The position numbers and the translations under genes were made by a program. 64,000 nucleotides of DNA, taken from contig CM075656.1 of NCBI GenBank assembly GCA_037953625.1, positions 76,713,001 through 76,777,000 on the forward strand, written 5' to 3'. Positions within the stretch are counted from its first letter, which is position 1. The number at the start of each line of letters is the position of its first letter. Of this stretch, positions 46,965 to 58,579 are shown piece after piece. Below the pieces are notes generated by a model. The model did not search any database. It was not told the DNA's origin and worked only from the letters and a program-made list of their open reading frames with translations. Source of the DNA: Crotalaria pallida. Taxonomy: Eukaryota > Streptophyta > Magnoliopsida > Fabales > Fabaceae.

Positions 46965-48372
46965 AAGCTTTGGTGGCAACTATTATTGTTTGGTTATTGT
47001 GGATGACTATTCTAGGTATACATGGACGCTTTTTATTACTCATAAAAATGACGCATTTCATGAATTTAAAAAGCTAGCCAAGATTATTCAAAACCAATTG
47101 CATTTGAGCATTGCATCCATTAGAACTGATCATGGTGGAGAATTTGAAAATCATAGTTTTGAAAAGTTTTGCGAAAAACATGGAATCAAGCATTATTTTT
47201 CAGCTCCAAGGACTCCAGAACAAAATGGGGTTGTGGAGAGGAAAAATCGTTCATTAAAAGAGCTTTCTAGAACAATGCTTAATGACATGAATTTGCCTGC
47301 ATATTTTTGGGCCGATGCAGTGAGTACAACATGTTATGTTATGAACCGTGTTTTGATTAGGCCTATTTTAAAGAAAACCCCCTATGAGCTGTACAAGGGG
47401 AGAAAACCTAATATTTCCCATCTTCGAGTTTTTGGATGTAAATGTTTTGTGCATAATAATGGTAGAGAAAATCTAGGATCTTTTGAGGCTAGAGCTGACG
47501 AGGGTATATTTCTTGGTTATTCTGCTTCTAGCAAAGCCTATAGGATATACAATAAATCTCGTAATACTATTGAAGAATCTATTCATGTATCATTTGACGA
47601 ATCTGATCCCAGAAGGTTGGGAAAGGTATCTGCTAATGATTTTTCAGGTATTCTTGGAGAATTATTCATTGATGAGGATGAGGAGCAAAATGATAAATCA
47701 AAGGATCAATCCGGAAGCAATGAAATTTTAGTTGAAAATGTTGAGGAGAAAAATCAAGAACAATCAATGGAACTCAACACTGATTTGCCTAAGGAGTGGA
47801 AAACATCAAGGCATCATCCTATTGATCAAATCATCGGAGACATTTCTAAAGGTGTAAGTACTCGCAACTCTATTAGCAATCTGTGTAACTTCTTTGCATT
47901 TGTTTCTCAAGTAGAGCCAAAGAATTATTCTGAGGCAATACTTGATGAGCATTGGCTTTTGGCAATGCAAGAAGAATTAAACCAGTTCGAAAGAAATCAG
48001 GTATGGGAACTTGTTCCTAGGCCTGAGTCTCATCCGATTATTGGACTTAAGTGGATTTATAAAAATAAACTTGATGAGGCTGGTTTAATTGTTCGAAACA
48101 AATCTAGGCTAGTTGCACAAGGTTACAACCAGGAAGAGGGGATAGATTATGAGGAAACATTTGCCCCTGTTGCTAGGTTGGAAGCCATTAGACTGCTATT
48201 AGCATTTGCATGCATTTTATATTTTAAATTATATCAGATGGACGTAAAGAGTGCCTTTCTTAATGGTTTTATAAATGAGGAATTTTATGTGTGTCAACCT
48301 CCTGGCTTTGAAAGTTATGAACACCCTGATTATGTTTATAAGTTGAAAAAGGCTTTGTACGGTTTAAAATAA
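46899..48372 (+). pseudogene. Copia integrase and first half of reverse transcriptase
   Basis: This frame continues pol after the frameshift near 46893-46898. It shows the integrase core (VDDYSRYTW near 47000, TDHGGEFEN near 47130, EQNGVVERKN near 47220). The chromodomain-less copia tail with VFGCKCFVHN and GIFLGYS follows. The start of the reverse transcriptase is seen from about 47930 (WLLAMQEEL, VARLEAIRLLLA, QMDVKSAFLNG). A TAA at 48370-48372 interrupts the well-conserved YGLK region. These breaks make the copy defective. Confidence 0.95.
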
Positions 48373-49449
48373 GCTCCTAGAGCGTGGTACGACTGTCTTA
48401 GCAAGTTTTTATTAAAAAATAACTTTGAAAGAGGGAAGGTTGATAACACACTTTTTATTAAAAAGAAAGGAAAGGACACTCTTTTAGTTCAGATTTATGT
48501 AGATGATATTATATTCGGTGCTACTAATGAAATCCTTTGCAAGGAGTTTTCTAGTATGATGCAGGAAGAGTTCGAAATGTCTATGATGGGCGAGCTGAAC
48601 TTTTTCCTGGGTTTACAAATAAAGCAAGCAAAGGATGGAATCTTTATTAGTCAAACTAAATACTGCAAGGAATTATTGAAAAGATTTGGCATGGATAAAG
48701 CCAAGGCAGTTGCAACACCGATAAGTACATCATGCTACTTGGACAAAGACGAAGGAGGTAAATCCGTAGAAATTACAAAGTATCGAGGTATTATCGGATC
48801 CCTTCTATATTTGACGGCAAGTAGGCCGGATATCATGTTTAGTGTGTGTCTTTGTGCTCGGTTCCAGTCGAATCCAAAAGAAACGCACATGGTTGCTGCC
48901 AAGCGTATAATGAAATATCTGTCTGGCACAACTGATATGGGTTTGTGGTACCCCAAAGGTTCATCTTGTAATCTTGTTGGGTATTCTGATTCTGACTTTG
49001 CTGGTTGCAAATTAGATAGAAAAAGCACTAGCGGCACTTGTCATCTTCTTGGCAATTCATTGGTATCATGGGCTAGTAAGAAACAGTCTAGTGTTGCCCT
49101 ATCTACAGCTGAGGCTGAATATGTAGCCGCGGGTAGTTGTTGCGCTCAGATTTTATGGTTAAAACAACAACTCTTAGACTTTGGTGTAAGTCTAGATCAC
49201 ATTCCTATTAAATGTGATAATACCAGTGCTATTTCTATTACCAAAAACCCAGTGCAACATTCTCGAACGAAGCATATCGAGATTCGACACCATTTTATTC
49301 GTGATCATATTCAGAAAAGTGATTGCATTATTGAGTATGTTGATACTTCGCGGCAGTTGGCTGATATCTTTACGAAACCGCTTCCAAAAGAAAATTTCTT
49401 TTTTATTCGTAGAGAAATTGGTCTAGCTTCTGCCTCTCACCTCTTTTGA
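48373..49449 (+). pseudogene. Copia reverse transcriptase end and RNase H
   Basis: The same frame resumes directly after the stop with APRAWYD, then the catalytic YVDDIIFG (near 48496), GELNFFLGLQI and GSLLYLTASRPDI. RNase H follows with YSDSDFAGCKLDRKSTSG, STAEAEYVA and ADIFTKPLP, ending at 49447-49449. Apart from the stop, the sequence is well preserved, which agrees with the low LTR divergence. Confidence 0.95.
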
Positions 49450-49814
49450 ATATGTGAATCTTTTATCTCTCATGTTATTATTGATGCATCTTCTTAGTGT
49501 TTCAGGGGGAGATTGCACATCTTTTTGATGATTACAAAAGGGGGAGAGAGATTCTGATATTATCTGATATTATTGGCTAATACATTCAGGGGGAGAAGAT
49601 ATAATCCATTATTCTGGAAGGATGCTTGAATCGAAATGATATATTTTTAAGCATTCATACAGGGGGAGATGAAATAATCCATTATTTTTCCTGTATTTTA
49701 TGATTCTAAGGAAGGTTTCATTATTATATATCTATTTCTGCTTGTATAACACTTGTGATGCAGATAGTAAAGAGCATATCAAAATGGGTGTTTGTCATCA
49801 TCAAAAAGGGGGAG
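49450..49814 (+). other. 3' leader of the copia element with repeated purine tracts
   Basis: Four CAGGGGGAGA or AAGGGGGAGA-type tracts (near 49503, 49539, 49590 and 49662) precede the actual polypurine tract AAAAAGGGGGAG at 49803-49814, directly before the 3' LTR. Multiple internal purine tracts are usual in SIRE-like elements. No env-like frame is present. Confidence 0.85.
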
Positions 49815-51517
49815 TGTTGGAAGTCAAGCTGGTTGGAAGGCATGTTTCAAACTCTCTATGGACTTCAAAAGAATACAATTATATGTTTTAATGATAACAA
49901 ACCAACTCAAGTTCAAGCTGACAAGTGCAAGCCTAGAAGATTGAAGACTCAAGCAAGCATAGAATAGAAGCCTTATCTTTAGATCAAATGTAAGGTAATG
50001 AAGTTATGTTTCTTTAAGTAGTTACAAAGCCAATAAGTTTTTCATTTTTGAGAGAAGAAGAAAAACGTGTTTTTGCATGAAAAATGTATTTTCTGCATTT
50101 AACCTTAGTAAAATAATTGATGTTACAAAACTCTGTATATTTATATGTGTGCAAGAGGGAGTAATCGATTATTTGCTAAAGTAATCGATTAACTTTGTTG
50201 CATCATAGAAAAATCAGAGAGGTTGTAATCGATTAAGTGATTTGTGTTAATCAGTTACTTTCTTATGGAAGTAATCGATTACATTGGTCAGGTAATCGAT
50301 TATAATTGTTGCATCATATATTTTTCAGAGGCTTTGTAATCGATTACAAGGTTTGTAGTAATCGATTACATGATGTTGCATCATATGCAAACCAGAGGCT
50401 TAGTAATCGATTAACTCCTCAGTGTAATCGATTATTATAGTTGCATCACATAATGAACAGGAGTGATGTAATCGATTAACTATTCTTAGCCTAATCGATT
50501 ACATGTTTTTCAAATGTTTTAAGAATTTCTATTTTTGTAGAAGTAATCGATTATTTCTTGATTTATTGAAAAACGTGTCAGAATCATTTTTATTATTTCC
50601 TGATTTGTTTTTATATAAAAGATTCTGATATATTTTATTTTATTTCGAAAATGAATTTAAATTTGAATTATTTCCTTTTTGGTTTTAAGAATCAAATCTT
50701 TTTATTATTTCGAAAATCGTTTTGATTTTATTTTGATTTTAAAACTTATTACAAATATTTTATTATTCTGATTTGATTTGTTTTACTTAATTCAAAATTC
50801 CTTTTCTTTTTAAAAAAGGTTCACTCCAACACGTTAAAGAAGAATTTTTTTATCAGAACAGTTTTTCATTCACGTTGCACGTTTCTTCTTCATCTTCTTC
50901 TCTAGACTTGTGCTTTTCATTGTTCATACTTTTTGAAGAACAAACTCTTATTGACTGAGTAACATCTAGAGAACCACTACTTCACTATCATAGAGCTTAT
51001 TGTTGTATCTGTGTTGTGAGAACACACAAAGCTATTGTAATCGCAATCGCATTCATTCTAAACCTTAGTGATTAGGGAGAGTATCCCTTAGTGGACGTTG
51101 TGATACGTCGTAGAGCGAGGAACCCTGCTGTGTGATTGAGGCCCCTAGCGAACGGAGGTTCCTAGTAGTGTGCGGGGTGCTCTTGGTTGTAACTGGGTGC
51201 GGCTCTATTGCTTGGTTATAAGAACTCTCAGGCGGGTCGCTTGGGGACTGGACTAGGCCTTTCGACGGGAAGGCTGAACCAGTATAAAATCACCGGTGCA
51301 AGCTTTTCTAACCCTTATCATTTACTTTCCGCATATTTACTTTATTACGTTTCCGCGCTACTCGATTATATTTTTCTAACGTTTTCGCGATCCATAACAA
51401 CGCTTAATCTCTCCGTCTTAAAACTATTTTTTAATTTGGTACGAATTTTTCAATACATAATAAAACTCGATTCACCCCCCCCCCCCCCCTCTCGAGATTT
51501 TGAGGCCAAAACCAACA
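49815..51517 (+). repeat. 3' LTR of the copia element
   Basis: 1703 bp, matching 43486-45210. The 21-bp deletion removes one palindrome unit near 50544. A further one-base gap lies near 51345. The 15-C run is retained at 51475-51489. Confidence 0.95.
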
Positions 51518-51715
51518 AAAGGGTCTTATAAATAGGACCAAAACAAAAACCCCAAAAGGGTCTTATAAATAGGACCGGAGGGAGTATTACAATTTTCAAT
51601 AAGGATTAAATAGGGGCATTTTAGACAAAGTATACATAATACTTACAATAATTAACACTTTCTTAATCTGTGTGCCCAGACCTAAAGGGGCAAACATTGT
51701 GAAACGGAGGGAGTA

Positions 51716-52392
51716 TTATTGAAAAGAGTTTTCATGCATTTAAGTATTTGACAATATTTCGGAAGATTAGTCTTTCATTTATTAGAGGAGAAAACTATCC
51801 GAGAAACCTATAAATTTATTCAGGTTTATGATAACATTTATAAAAGGCTTAATTAATATATTTTGGTTGTAGTTCTTAAAAGTCATGATATTGATGATAC
51901 AAGTCCACGAATACAAAATAGTTTCATACGCAAAATTTTGCTTTTATTGATTTGAATCATCTATATCACTCTACTTACTTAGCCTCACCTCATACAACGT
52001 GATTGCTACTGCAGTAGTATTCCGTTAGACACATTAACAGATAATATATTTTTATATTGGTGGAGACCAAAACCTAAATTAAGAATTAGTCCCGGTTAAA
52101 ATAATTATTAAGGACTAAAATTAAAACACATTGAATTTTTAAGAATTAAAAACATAAATAATTCTTTATAAAAGTTCATACTAGCTAATGATATATCAAT
52201 CTCTAACACAATATATAACTTTTTTTTTTTTCAATCTCAAAATCAATGAGCAATTGAAGAAATAGTATAACAAGTATTTAAACCATATATTCCCTTCGCC
52301 TCGATAATAGTCAATTTTTAAATTATTTTTGAGACCGGTGGAATAATACATTCAACATCTACAACCAACAATAGATGCAGCAAATTAATCAC

Positions 52393-52451
<59 letters not shown>

Positions 52452-53544
52452 TTATCAGTTATGCTAGCGCTGTTATGCATATAATTTCCAGAAAGACATA
52501 TGGCAAAATTGTTGCATCTTTCTAGGACAATGATTTAAGGCATATCTTCACTATTAATCATGCATTAATAAGTTAAAATTAGTGAGTTTATTTAACGTCA
52601 AAAATAATAAAACTATAAGATCATTTTTTTTTCTTTACAAGATAAAATATAATTTCTTGAATAATTAGTCAGGGACTCTGCCATGCATTCAGCATTTATA
52701 CCCACCACTTTCTCAACTTTCCTTCTACAATTTTCCTTTGCATGTATTCCTTTTCAACTTTGTTTAGCTGACCAAATGGTTTTGTATTTCCAGGTACACG
52801 CAGTCAAGTGGGGGAAATTGAATAATTCGACTTTGAAAGGGAGTTTTTTATCCTGCTAATATTTTTCACTTCTTGCTGGGCTGTCAATGACTAAATCTTC
52901 TACTGTATATATAATCTTACTGTATATAGTTTTTTTCACTTATTGTTGTATGTCCCTAATTTTAAATAAATTGTTCCAATCAGTATATAATTATTTTTTT
53001 ATAAGCAAAGTTTTATTAAAGAGAGAAATTAAGAGAGATTGTATGAAAAAAGAAATTTGTTCAAAGAGATTATATTTGTATTAAAAAAATTAATCTTTGA
53101 TTATGGATCAAAACACTCTTAATTAAAAAAAAAACTCAAATCCATTAAAAAAAATAAAGGGCAAGTATCCCCATCTCTAAATACATTGAGGTGGCTTCAC
53201 TAATCACTAAAACAAATAATCCTACCACGTACTTAAAACATTTAAAAAAAAAATCATTTCTAGCTACCAATTAAAGCATTAAACTAGGAAAAATGATTTA
53301 GAGACCTACAAACCTACAAACATACATATAAAATTATGACATTTGTTATTTTCAAGTTAAAAATAAATAAATAAAAGAACTTAAAAAACAAATGTCAAAA
53401 TCCTAATGTATAGACTAATGAATAAATCTCTTTATATAAGTCTCTCAATTGCTCTTAAACTAGATCCATGTTTTCATTTTCACCATATATATAGTATTGT
53501 TACATTTAAGGTTAACGTACACTCAGTGTTTAAAACAAAGTAAA

Positions 53545-53619
<75 letters not shown>

Positions 53620-54281
53620 TTTGATGTGTGGTATGGTGGCTTCCTCTTGATTATTGACATGATAGAGTGAGGGCTATGTGGTTCGATTCTTTTTTTTGGA
53701 TTTTATAACAGTTGTTTCTCTTATTTACTTTTTTTTTTTTTTTTTAAAGAAGGGCTGAATCCTCGTCAAGTATGTTAGTATGGGTTTTTTTATTGACAAA
53801 CATTTAAAATGGTCATCAGAATTTGAATTCTAATTTTAATGTTTCGTATCTCCAAGTTTTGTTATCAACCGAATTAGTTCTCGGGGATATTTGTTTTTTT
53901 TTTTTTAAAAAAAGTAATTTATAAATCAACCTACGTAAAAAGAAAAATGAAATATATCATAAAGCTAATTTTTTTTTTTTGAACTGCTCATAAAGCTAGT
54001 AATGTTTTACTTATAACTTATAAAAAGTAGATGAAAGCTAAGTTACATCGAATTATGTTTTGGGGGACACATAAACGATCTTTTTTACTTGTTATAATAG
54101 GTTACACATGATTTATTATTGTAATCTTTGAAGATTTTACTTGTTATAGCATGTTACACATTATTTATTATTGTAATCTTTGAAGATCTTAGGAACTTTT
54201 ACTTTTTTTACTTACATCATAAATTTAAAAAATAATAATTTTCTTTACTGTTTTTATATTCAAACACACTTGAAATTAGGA
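51716..54281. other. Gene-free AT-rich intergenic DNA
   Basis: No coding frame with a domain. It contains (AT)n at about 52407-52447, and (AC)n followed by (AT)n at about 53544-53612. A tRNA-like stretch near 53634-53690 (TGGTATGGTGGC and GTGGTTCGATTC) could be a SINE head, but the match is weak. Confidence 0.55.
53544..53612. repeat. (AC)n(AT)n compound microsatellite
   Basis: About eight AC units run into about 27 AT units. It is immediately followed by the weak SINE-like stretch. Confidence 0.9.
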
Positions 54282-54790
54282 TTTATGATTTTTTTTAAGA
54301 ATAAATAATTATAATAAAAATTTATAACATAAATAATTAAAAAAATATGATAAATGTGATTTTTCTATTGGAACAAATTAACATAGCATAACAAATTATT
54401 GTAGACAAAAATACCCTTATATGTTTTATAGAAATATGTTAATTATAAAAATTTATGATCTTTTAAAAATAAATAATTATAAAAAAACTTATAGCATAGA
54501 TAATTAAAAATATAATATGAGAAATGTAATTTTTCAGTAAGAACAAATTAACTTAGTGTAACATATTATTGTAGACAAAAATACCCTTATGTAATTTGTA
54601 GAAATATGCTAATTATAAAAATTTATGATTTTTTAAATATAAATAATTATTAAAAAAACTTATAGTATAGATAATTAAAAAATGTAACATGAGAAAATGT
54701 GATTTTTTCAATTGGAACAAATTAACATATTATAACAATTTTTTAGACAAAAACACCCTTATTTGTTTTGTAGAAATATATTTACCAATT
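54282..54790. repeat. 170-bp tandem repeat, three units
   Basis: Units begin TTTATGAT at 54282, 54452 and 54622, exactly 170 bp apart. They share AAATAATTAT, GGAACAAATTAACATA and GTAGACAAAAATACCCTTAT in order. Divergence between units is about 15% by eye. A further partial relative (AATAAATAATTTTAAAAACTT) lies near 56365-56425. Confidence 0.85.
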
Positions 54791-54997
54791 AATAACATTA
54801 TTCATAGATATATCTTAATATTTAAATATTAAAGTTAATAAAGAAAATTATAATGCATTGAAAATTGTATGTAGTATATTGACGATAACATTTAACAAAT
54901 CATGATTTTGGAATGTTGTGTCCTCACATAAGTTCATATTAGGGGCCATGATTTATTAGTAATGGCGGAGCTTGGAAGGAGTAGGTGGAAGCACATG

Positions 54998-55132
54998 CTC
55001 CCTTTCATATTTTTTTTTTTGGTTTACATGGGAGGTCTGGGACTAGAACCATGACTTGGGGAGGGGAAAATCCTAAGTGTCCCTGCAGCCACCAACTGGG
55101 CTGTCTTACGCGGACACTCCCTTTCATATTTT
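54998..55132 (-). mobile_element. tRNA-derived SINE with 16-bp target duplication
   Basis: CTCCCTTTCATATTTT occurs at 54998-55013 and again at 55117-55132. The 103 bp between them begin with a T run, which is the A tail on the minus strand. On the minus strand GCCCAGTTGGTGGC is a box A and GGTTCTAGTCCCAG a box B. The head lies at the right. All four SINE hallmarks are present: boxes, short length, A tail and target duplication. Confidence 0.88.
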
Positions 55133-55144
55133 GTTAACATTATA

Positions 55145-55411
55145 CTCTCTTCAGTCCTATATGTAAGATCCTTTTGAGAAAATTCATGTTCACCAAGAAA
55201 GTGAATATAGGTTATTAGTGGTATTGAAAATGTAAACATTTAATATACTTTTTCCAAAATTATCCCTATAATTGTTATTGAGATTCTAAAAAATGTTGAT
55301 TTAATAGGGGTGTTTTTGAAAAAAATAATTAATATTATTGAAAATTGGAAGATCATCTTACAAATAGGAAAAAAAATTTCTCTAAAATAATCTTACAAAT
55401 AGGATCAGAAA
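55145..55411. mobile_element. Stowaway-like MITE, decayed
   Basis: Left end CTCTCTTCAGTCCTATATGT; right end in reverse TTTTTTCTGATCCTATTTGT. The body carries AATGTTGATTTAATAGGGGTGTTT, also found in the inner MITE at 43275. Flanking TA is present on the left. Confidence 0.6.
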
Positions 55412-55426
55412 AAATATATATTTATA

Positions 55427-55520
55427 TATCACTGGTTCATTTGTTAGTACGGTGGTTTTATGTTTGGTGATGCTCTTTAGAGATTACAGGTTCAATTCCA
55501 CCTTGCTACAATTTTTTTTA
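55427..55520 (+). repeat. tRNA-like (possible SINE) fragment
   Basis: GGTTCATTTGTTAGTACGGTGG resembles a box A region and CAGGTTCAATTCCACCTTGC a box B, followed by a T-rich stretch. No target duplication was found. Confidence 0.35.
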
Positions 55521-55732
55521 AGGAATATTGTAGTTTATTTTTCCTACATTGGCAGTAGTAAAAAGCACATGGAAGGAGTCAAACCTTTAACTTGTTAGTC
55601 ATACTATAGCACAGAATACCACCATGCCAAAGTTTTCTAATTACTTGGATTAACAAATTATTAATAATATAAATACATGAAGATTGATTCCCAAACTAGC
55701 ACCCCCAAAATATTGGCCAAGCTTCGCCACTA

Positions 55733-56695
55733 TTTACAAGATTAACCTGTCATTTGATAAATGATACATGGATTGTCATTTAAATGCATGTTTGATATAG
55801 CTAGAAAAATTAGGTAATGTTTATTTTTATTTGTGATTATAATATGTTAAGCTTATAATATGTTAAAAGTATAATTTGTTTATGTTTGAGTTTGTTTGCT
55901 GAAATATGAATTTAAGCTGATCTAGAGAAGATTATTTTTATCGAGTAAATTACAAAAAAAAAAGTATGAAGTTAATTATTGTTGTTGGAGTAATATGGGT
56001 AGAATAAGAAAATTACACGTCTCAAAAAATAATCTACTGAACCTATGAAGGAAATGTTGAATTTTGATTATTTTTTTAACTACGTAATCTTAAATTATAT
56101 TTTTCTAAAATTGTATTTTTAATGTAGATTTAACAATCCAATACGCTGAAAATTAAAAAAAAAATTATATGACACACAATGACAAAATAACCTTGTTATA
56201 AGTAAATTATTTAATTTACACCATTAAAAGTCATGTTAATCTTAATTACTTGATTTATATATTCCCTATGTCAGAAATACTTCAATAAAAAAAATTAATT
56301 TTTTATACCTTCATAAATTGATACTTCAGATATAATTTAGAAAATTAGGATTAATGATATTTTTAAAAAATAAATAATTTTAAAAACTTATAGCATATAT
56401 TATAATTAAAAAAGTAATATATATATATATATATATATTTTTATTTATTACTTATTAATAAAAAAATTTAAATGCAAACAACAAATAAGTTCATTAATGA
56501 GGTTTATATTTAGAAATTCATTAAACTTATATATGTTACTTACCCAATTGGTTGCAAGTAGATTCAATTATTAAATTAACACATTGTGTACTTAAGCACC
56601 AAATATATTTGGTGTTTTTTTAGCCAAAACCTAAAAAGAAATTGATTAACAAAGAATGCTTTTCACTATGAATCAACTTACATAATAAAAAACGG
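55733..56695. other. Gene-free AT-rich intergenic DNA
   Basis: No domain-bearing frame. A partial copy of the 170-bp repeat lies near 56365-56425 and a (AT)n tract near 56418-56440. Confidence 0.55.
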
Positions 56696-57025
56696 CTATA
56701 TTACATATTTGGTCTCATACCTTATTTTTCAATTTGAAATTGGTCCCTTAAGTTTTTTTTATCATATTAGTCCATCATGTTTATTTTTGCTCTCAAATTG
56801 GTCCCTAATTCATTATTCATCCTACGATGGTCCATACTTACAATGTTGGAGAGAGTAATGACACGTGTGTGTATCATATTGGTCCACATAGCCTGAACAG
56901 TAGTGATTAAGGGGCCAAATTGATAATGAAAAGAAATATGAAGAACCAATATATGATACCAAAAAACGAAAGAGACTAATTTAAAATTAAAAAAATAAGG
57001 TAAGAGACCAAATAAGATAATGTAG
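56696..57025. mobile_element. Inverted-repeat MITE, 330 bp
   Basis: The left arm ATTTGGTCTCATACCTTATT pairs with the right arm in reverse (ATTTGGTCTCTTACCTTATT). Pairing continues to TTGGAGAGAGTAATGACACG, so almost the whole piece is palindromic like the element at 21982. It is probably Mutator-like; no target duplication was resolved. Confidence 0.7.
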
Positions 57026-57720
57026 TTTAGAAAGAAGACAAAATATAATTAATATTATTATTAATGTATGGGGATATAATCGTTAAAAAAAAAACTTTGA
57101 AATTCTAAAATAAAAAATACATATGAAACGAAGGGAGTATAATATTACCCTTAAAATGCAAAATGACATGACCATACAAATTAATATGAAAGCAATCGTC
57201 AGAAGCATATCATTTCTAAATTATGCTAGGAGACACCTCATGTTTCATAATCATACATAGATTATATGATGTAGGAAACACACCCACCAATTAAGCTTTA
57301 GTGGGTGGACCATCCTAGCTAGTTGATGTATAAGAATTTGGAGTATCTAATTTTTAAATTATAAATTGAATTAATTGAAAGTAAATGTAACTTTCAAGCA
57401 TACTTGTACTTGACAATTCACGAAGAAGTGCCTTTCAACATCCTAAACTAGATAATCAATTATTCCACCAAACACTTAGCTTCATATATGCATTTTTGTT
57501 AGTTGCACTTTGAAATTTTACCACACATGTGAGGGAGAATCTACGGTCAAATTAGTGATATTTAGAGTGGTACCAATCCCCATTAGACAGCCACAAAAAC
57601 CTGCTACCTACATGGTTAAAAATACATTTTAATTCAAGCTAGGTGATAAACATTGATGAGGTAACCCCGCTTGAATAAATATTCGTGGAGAAACTACAAT
57701 GAAAGTGATATAATAGTATG

Positions 57721-58134
57721 GTACTTGTTCTGTCGTAGAAAACTTGGTACTTGAACTTAGCGGTTAAGCGTCTGTCCAAGTCTTCCACTATTGCTTTTAG
57801 ACTGAGGAGTGACACCCTGATTACCAGGATACCAGCTCTGTTGTCGTTTGTTTGGGGTGGTGTGTGTGTTTGTGTGAGATTGAAGGATCAGTTAGTTTCA
57901 TACCTTGGCCACTACCTTATTTATAGGGAGGAGGGTATGATGTGCCGTGATGGGGCATTAAGGCCGAAGAGTAACGGCTCCATGAATGCCATCATTAGCA
58001 TCATAATGATGAACCGTTATGTCGGTTACGTACTGATTGTCTATTGATGCCGAATTGCCGGTATGCCGAATTGATGTTTGTTGGTCCGTGATACCGGTTT
58101 TTATTTGTCCGTGATACCGGTCCATAACAGTACT
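57721..58134 (+). mobile_element. Solo LTR, 404 bp, target duplication GTACT
   Basis: 57726-58129 starts TGTTCTGTCG and ends CCATAACA. It is flanked by perfect GTACT copies at 57721-57725 and 58130-58134. TG...CA ends plus a 5-bp duplication with no interior is the mark of a solo LTR left by recombination between two LTRs. The piece is GC-richer than its surroundings. Near its 3' edge it carries two copies of GTCCGTGATACCGGT. The parent family is not recognised, and orientation is assumed. Confidence 0.85.
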
Positions 58135-58579
58135 CTATCTTTAATTTAAGGAAAAAAAAATTTCTTCATCTTAAATATAAAAAAAAATTAATTAACTTTT
58201 TATCTACAGTACAAATTAAATATTTCTAAAATATTTTTATAAAGTGGTTATTTCATCTAATTTTTGTTTTATTTATGATGCAATTTTCTTAAAGTAAATA
58301 TATATATTTTTTTTATGAATTTGAGAAAATTAAATGCATTCAAGAAACTTAATTAATCAATATTATTATAAATCCATAATGGTTTTCAATTAGGAGACCA
58401 AAATATGATTTTAGCCGCCAATTTTGACTTAAGAAATCTAATGAGAGAGAGTGCATTTACTATGTGAGTGTTTATGTGAGTGTTTATTGAGTTAGTGGGC
58501 TTCAAGCTCAAATATATTTGTTTTCCCAAATATATCGGATGAGGGAAAAAAGGGTGGGATTGAATTCTTAGTATCGAAA
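58135..58579 (+). promoter_or_regulatory. Presumed upstream region of the 87-residue gene
   Basis: 445 bp between the solo LTR and the candidate start codon. It is AT-rich, with a GAGAGAGAGTG stretch near 58443. No firm TATA box is assigned. The solo LTR lies close enough to influence transcription, but that is inference. Confidence 0.35.

Larger units (their letters stand above)
43481..51522 (+). mobile_element. Ty1-copia LTR retrotransposon with target duplication
   Basis: LTRs at 43486-45210 (1725 bp) and 49815-51517 (1703 bp) start TGTTGGAAG and end CCAACA. They are flanked by AAAGG at 43481-43485 and 51518-51522. Domain order is gag, zinc knuckle, protease, integrase, reverse transcriptase, RNase H, which defines copia elements. 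The LTRs differ by about 12 substitutions, one 21-bp deletion and one single-base gap by eye (about 0.7%), so the insertion is young. Long LTRs and several GGGGGAG purine tracts after pol suggest the SIRE/Maximus or Tork branch. Pol carries one frameshift and one stop, so this copy is not autonomous. Confidence 0.97.
43275..51584. mobile_element. Inner Stowaway-like MITE, split by the copia element
   Basis: The left terminus CTCCCTCCGATCCTATTTAT and the right terminus in reverse, CTCCCTCCGGTCCTATTTAT, pair and are flanked by TA. The arms continue AAGACCCTTT. The copia element sits between 43485 and 51518. The right end carries two copies of GGGTCTTATAAATAGGACC about 40 bases apart, so the terminal repeat itself was duplicated there. 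Confidence 0.85.
43045..51713. mobile_element. Outer Stowaway-like MITE (host of the nest)
   Basis: The left terminus CTCCCTCCGTTTCATAATGT is matched in reverse by the right terminus CTCCCTCCGTTTCACAATGT. TA flanks both (43043-43044 and 51714-51715). Between them lie the inner MITE and the copia element. Without these, the outer MITE would be only about 360 bp, the usual size range. Confidence 0.85.
54958..55732. mobile_element. hAT-like element containing nested insertions
   Basis: The left end AGTAATGGCGGAGCTTGG and the right end in reverse, TAGTGGCGAAGCTTGG, are inverted copies. They resemble the CAGTGGCGGAGC termini common in plant hAT elements. The flanking 8-mers ATTTATTA and ATTTACAA agree in six of eight positions, perhaps a decayed duplication. 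Inside lie a SINE (54998-55132), a Stowaway-like MITE (55145-55411) and a tRNA-like stretch (55427-55520). No transposase is seen. Confidence 0.5.

Noticed and set aside
56767..56949. A 60-codon frame in the MITE at 56696-57025
   Set aside because: It lies wholly within a palindromic MITE arm and has no coding signature.
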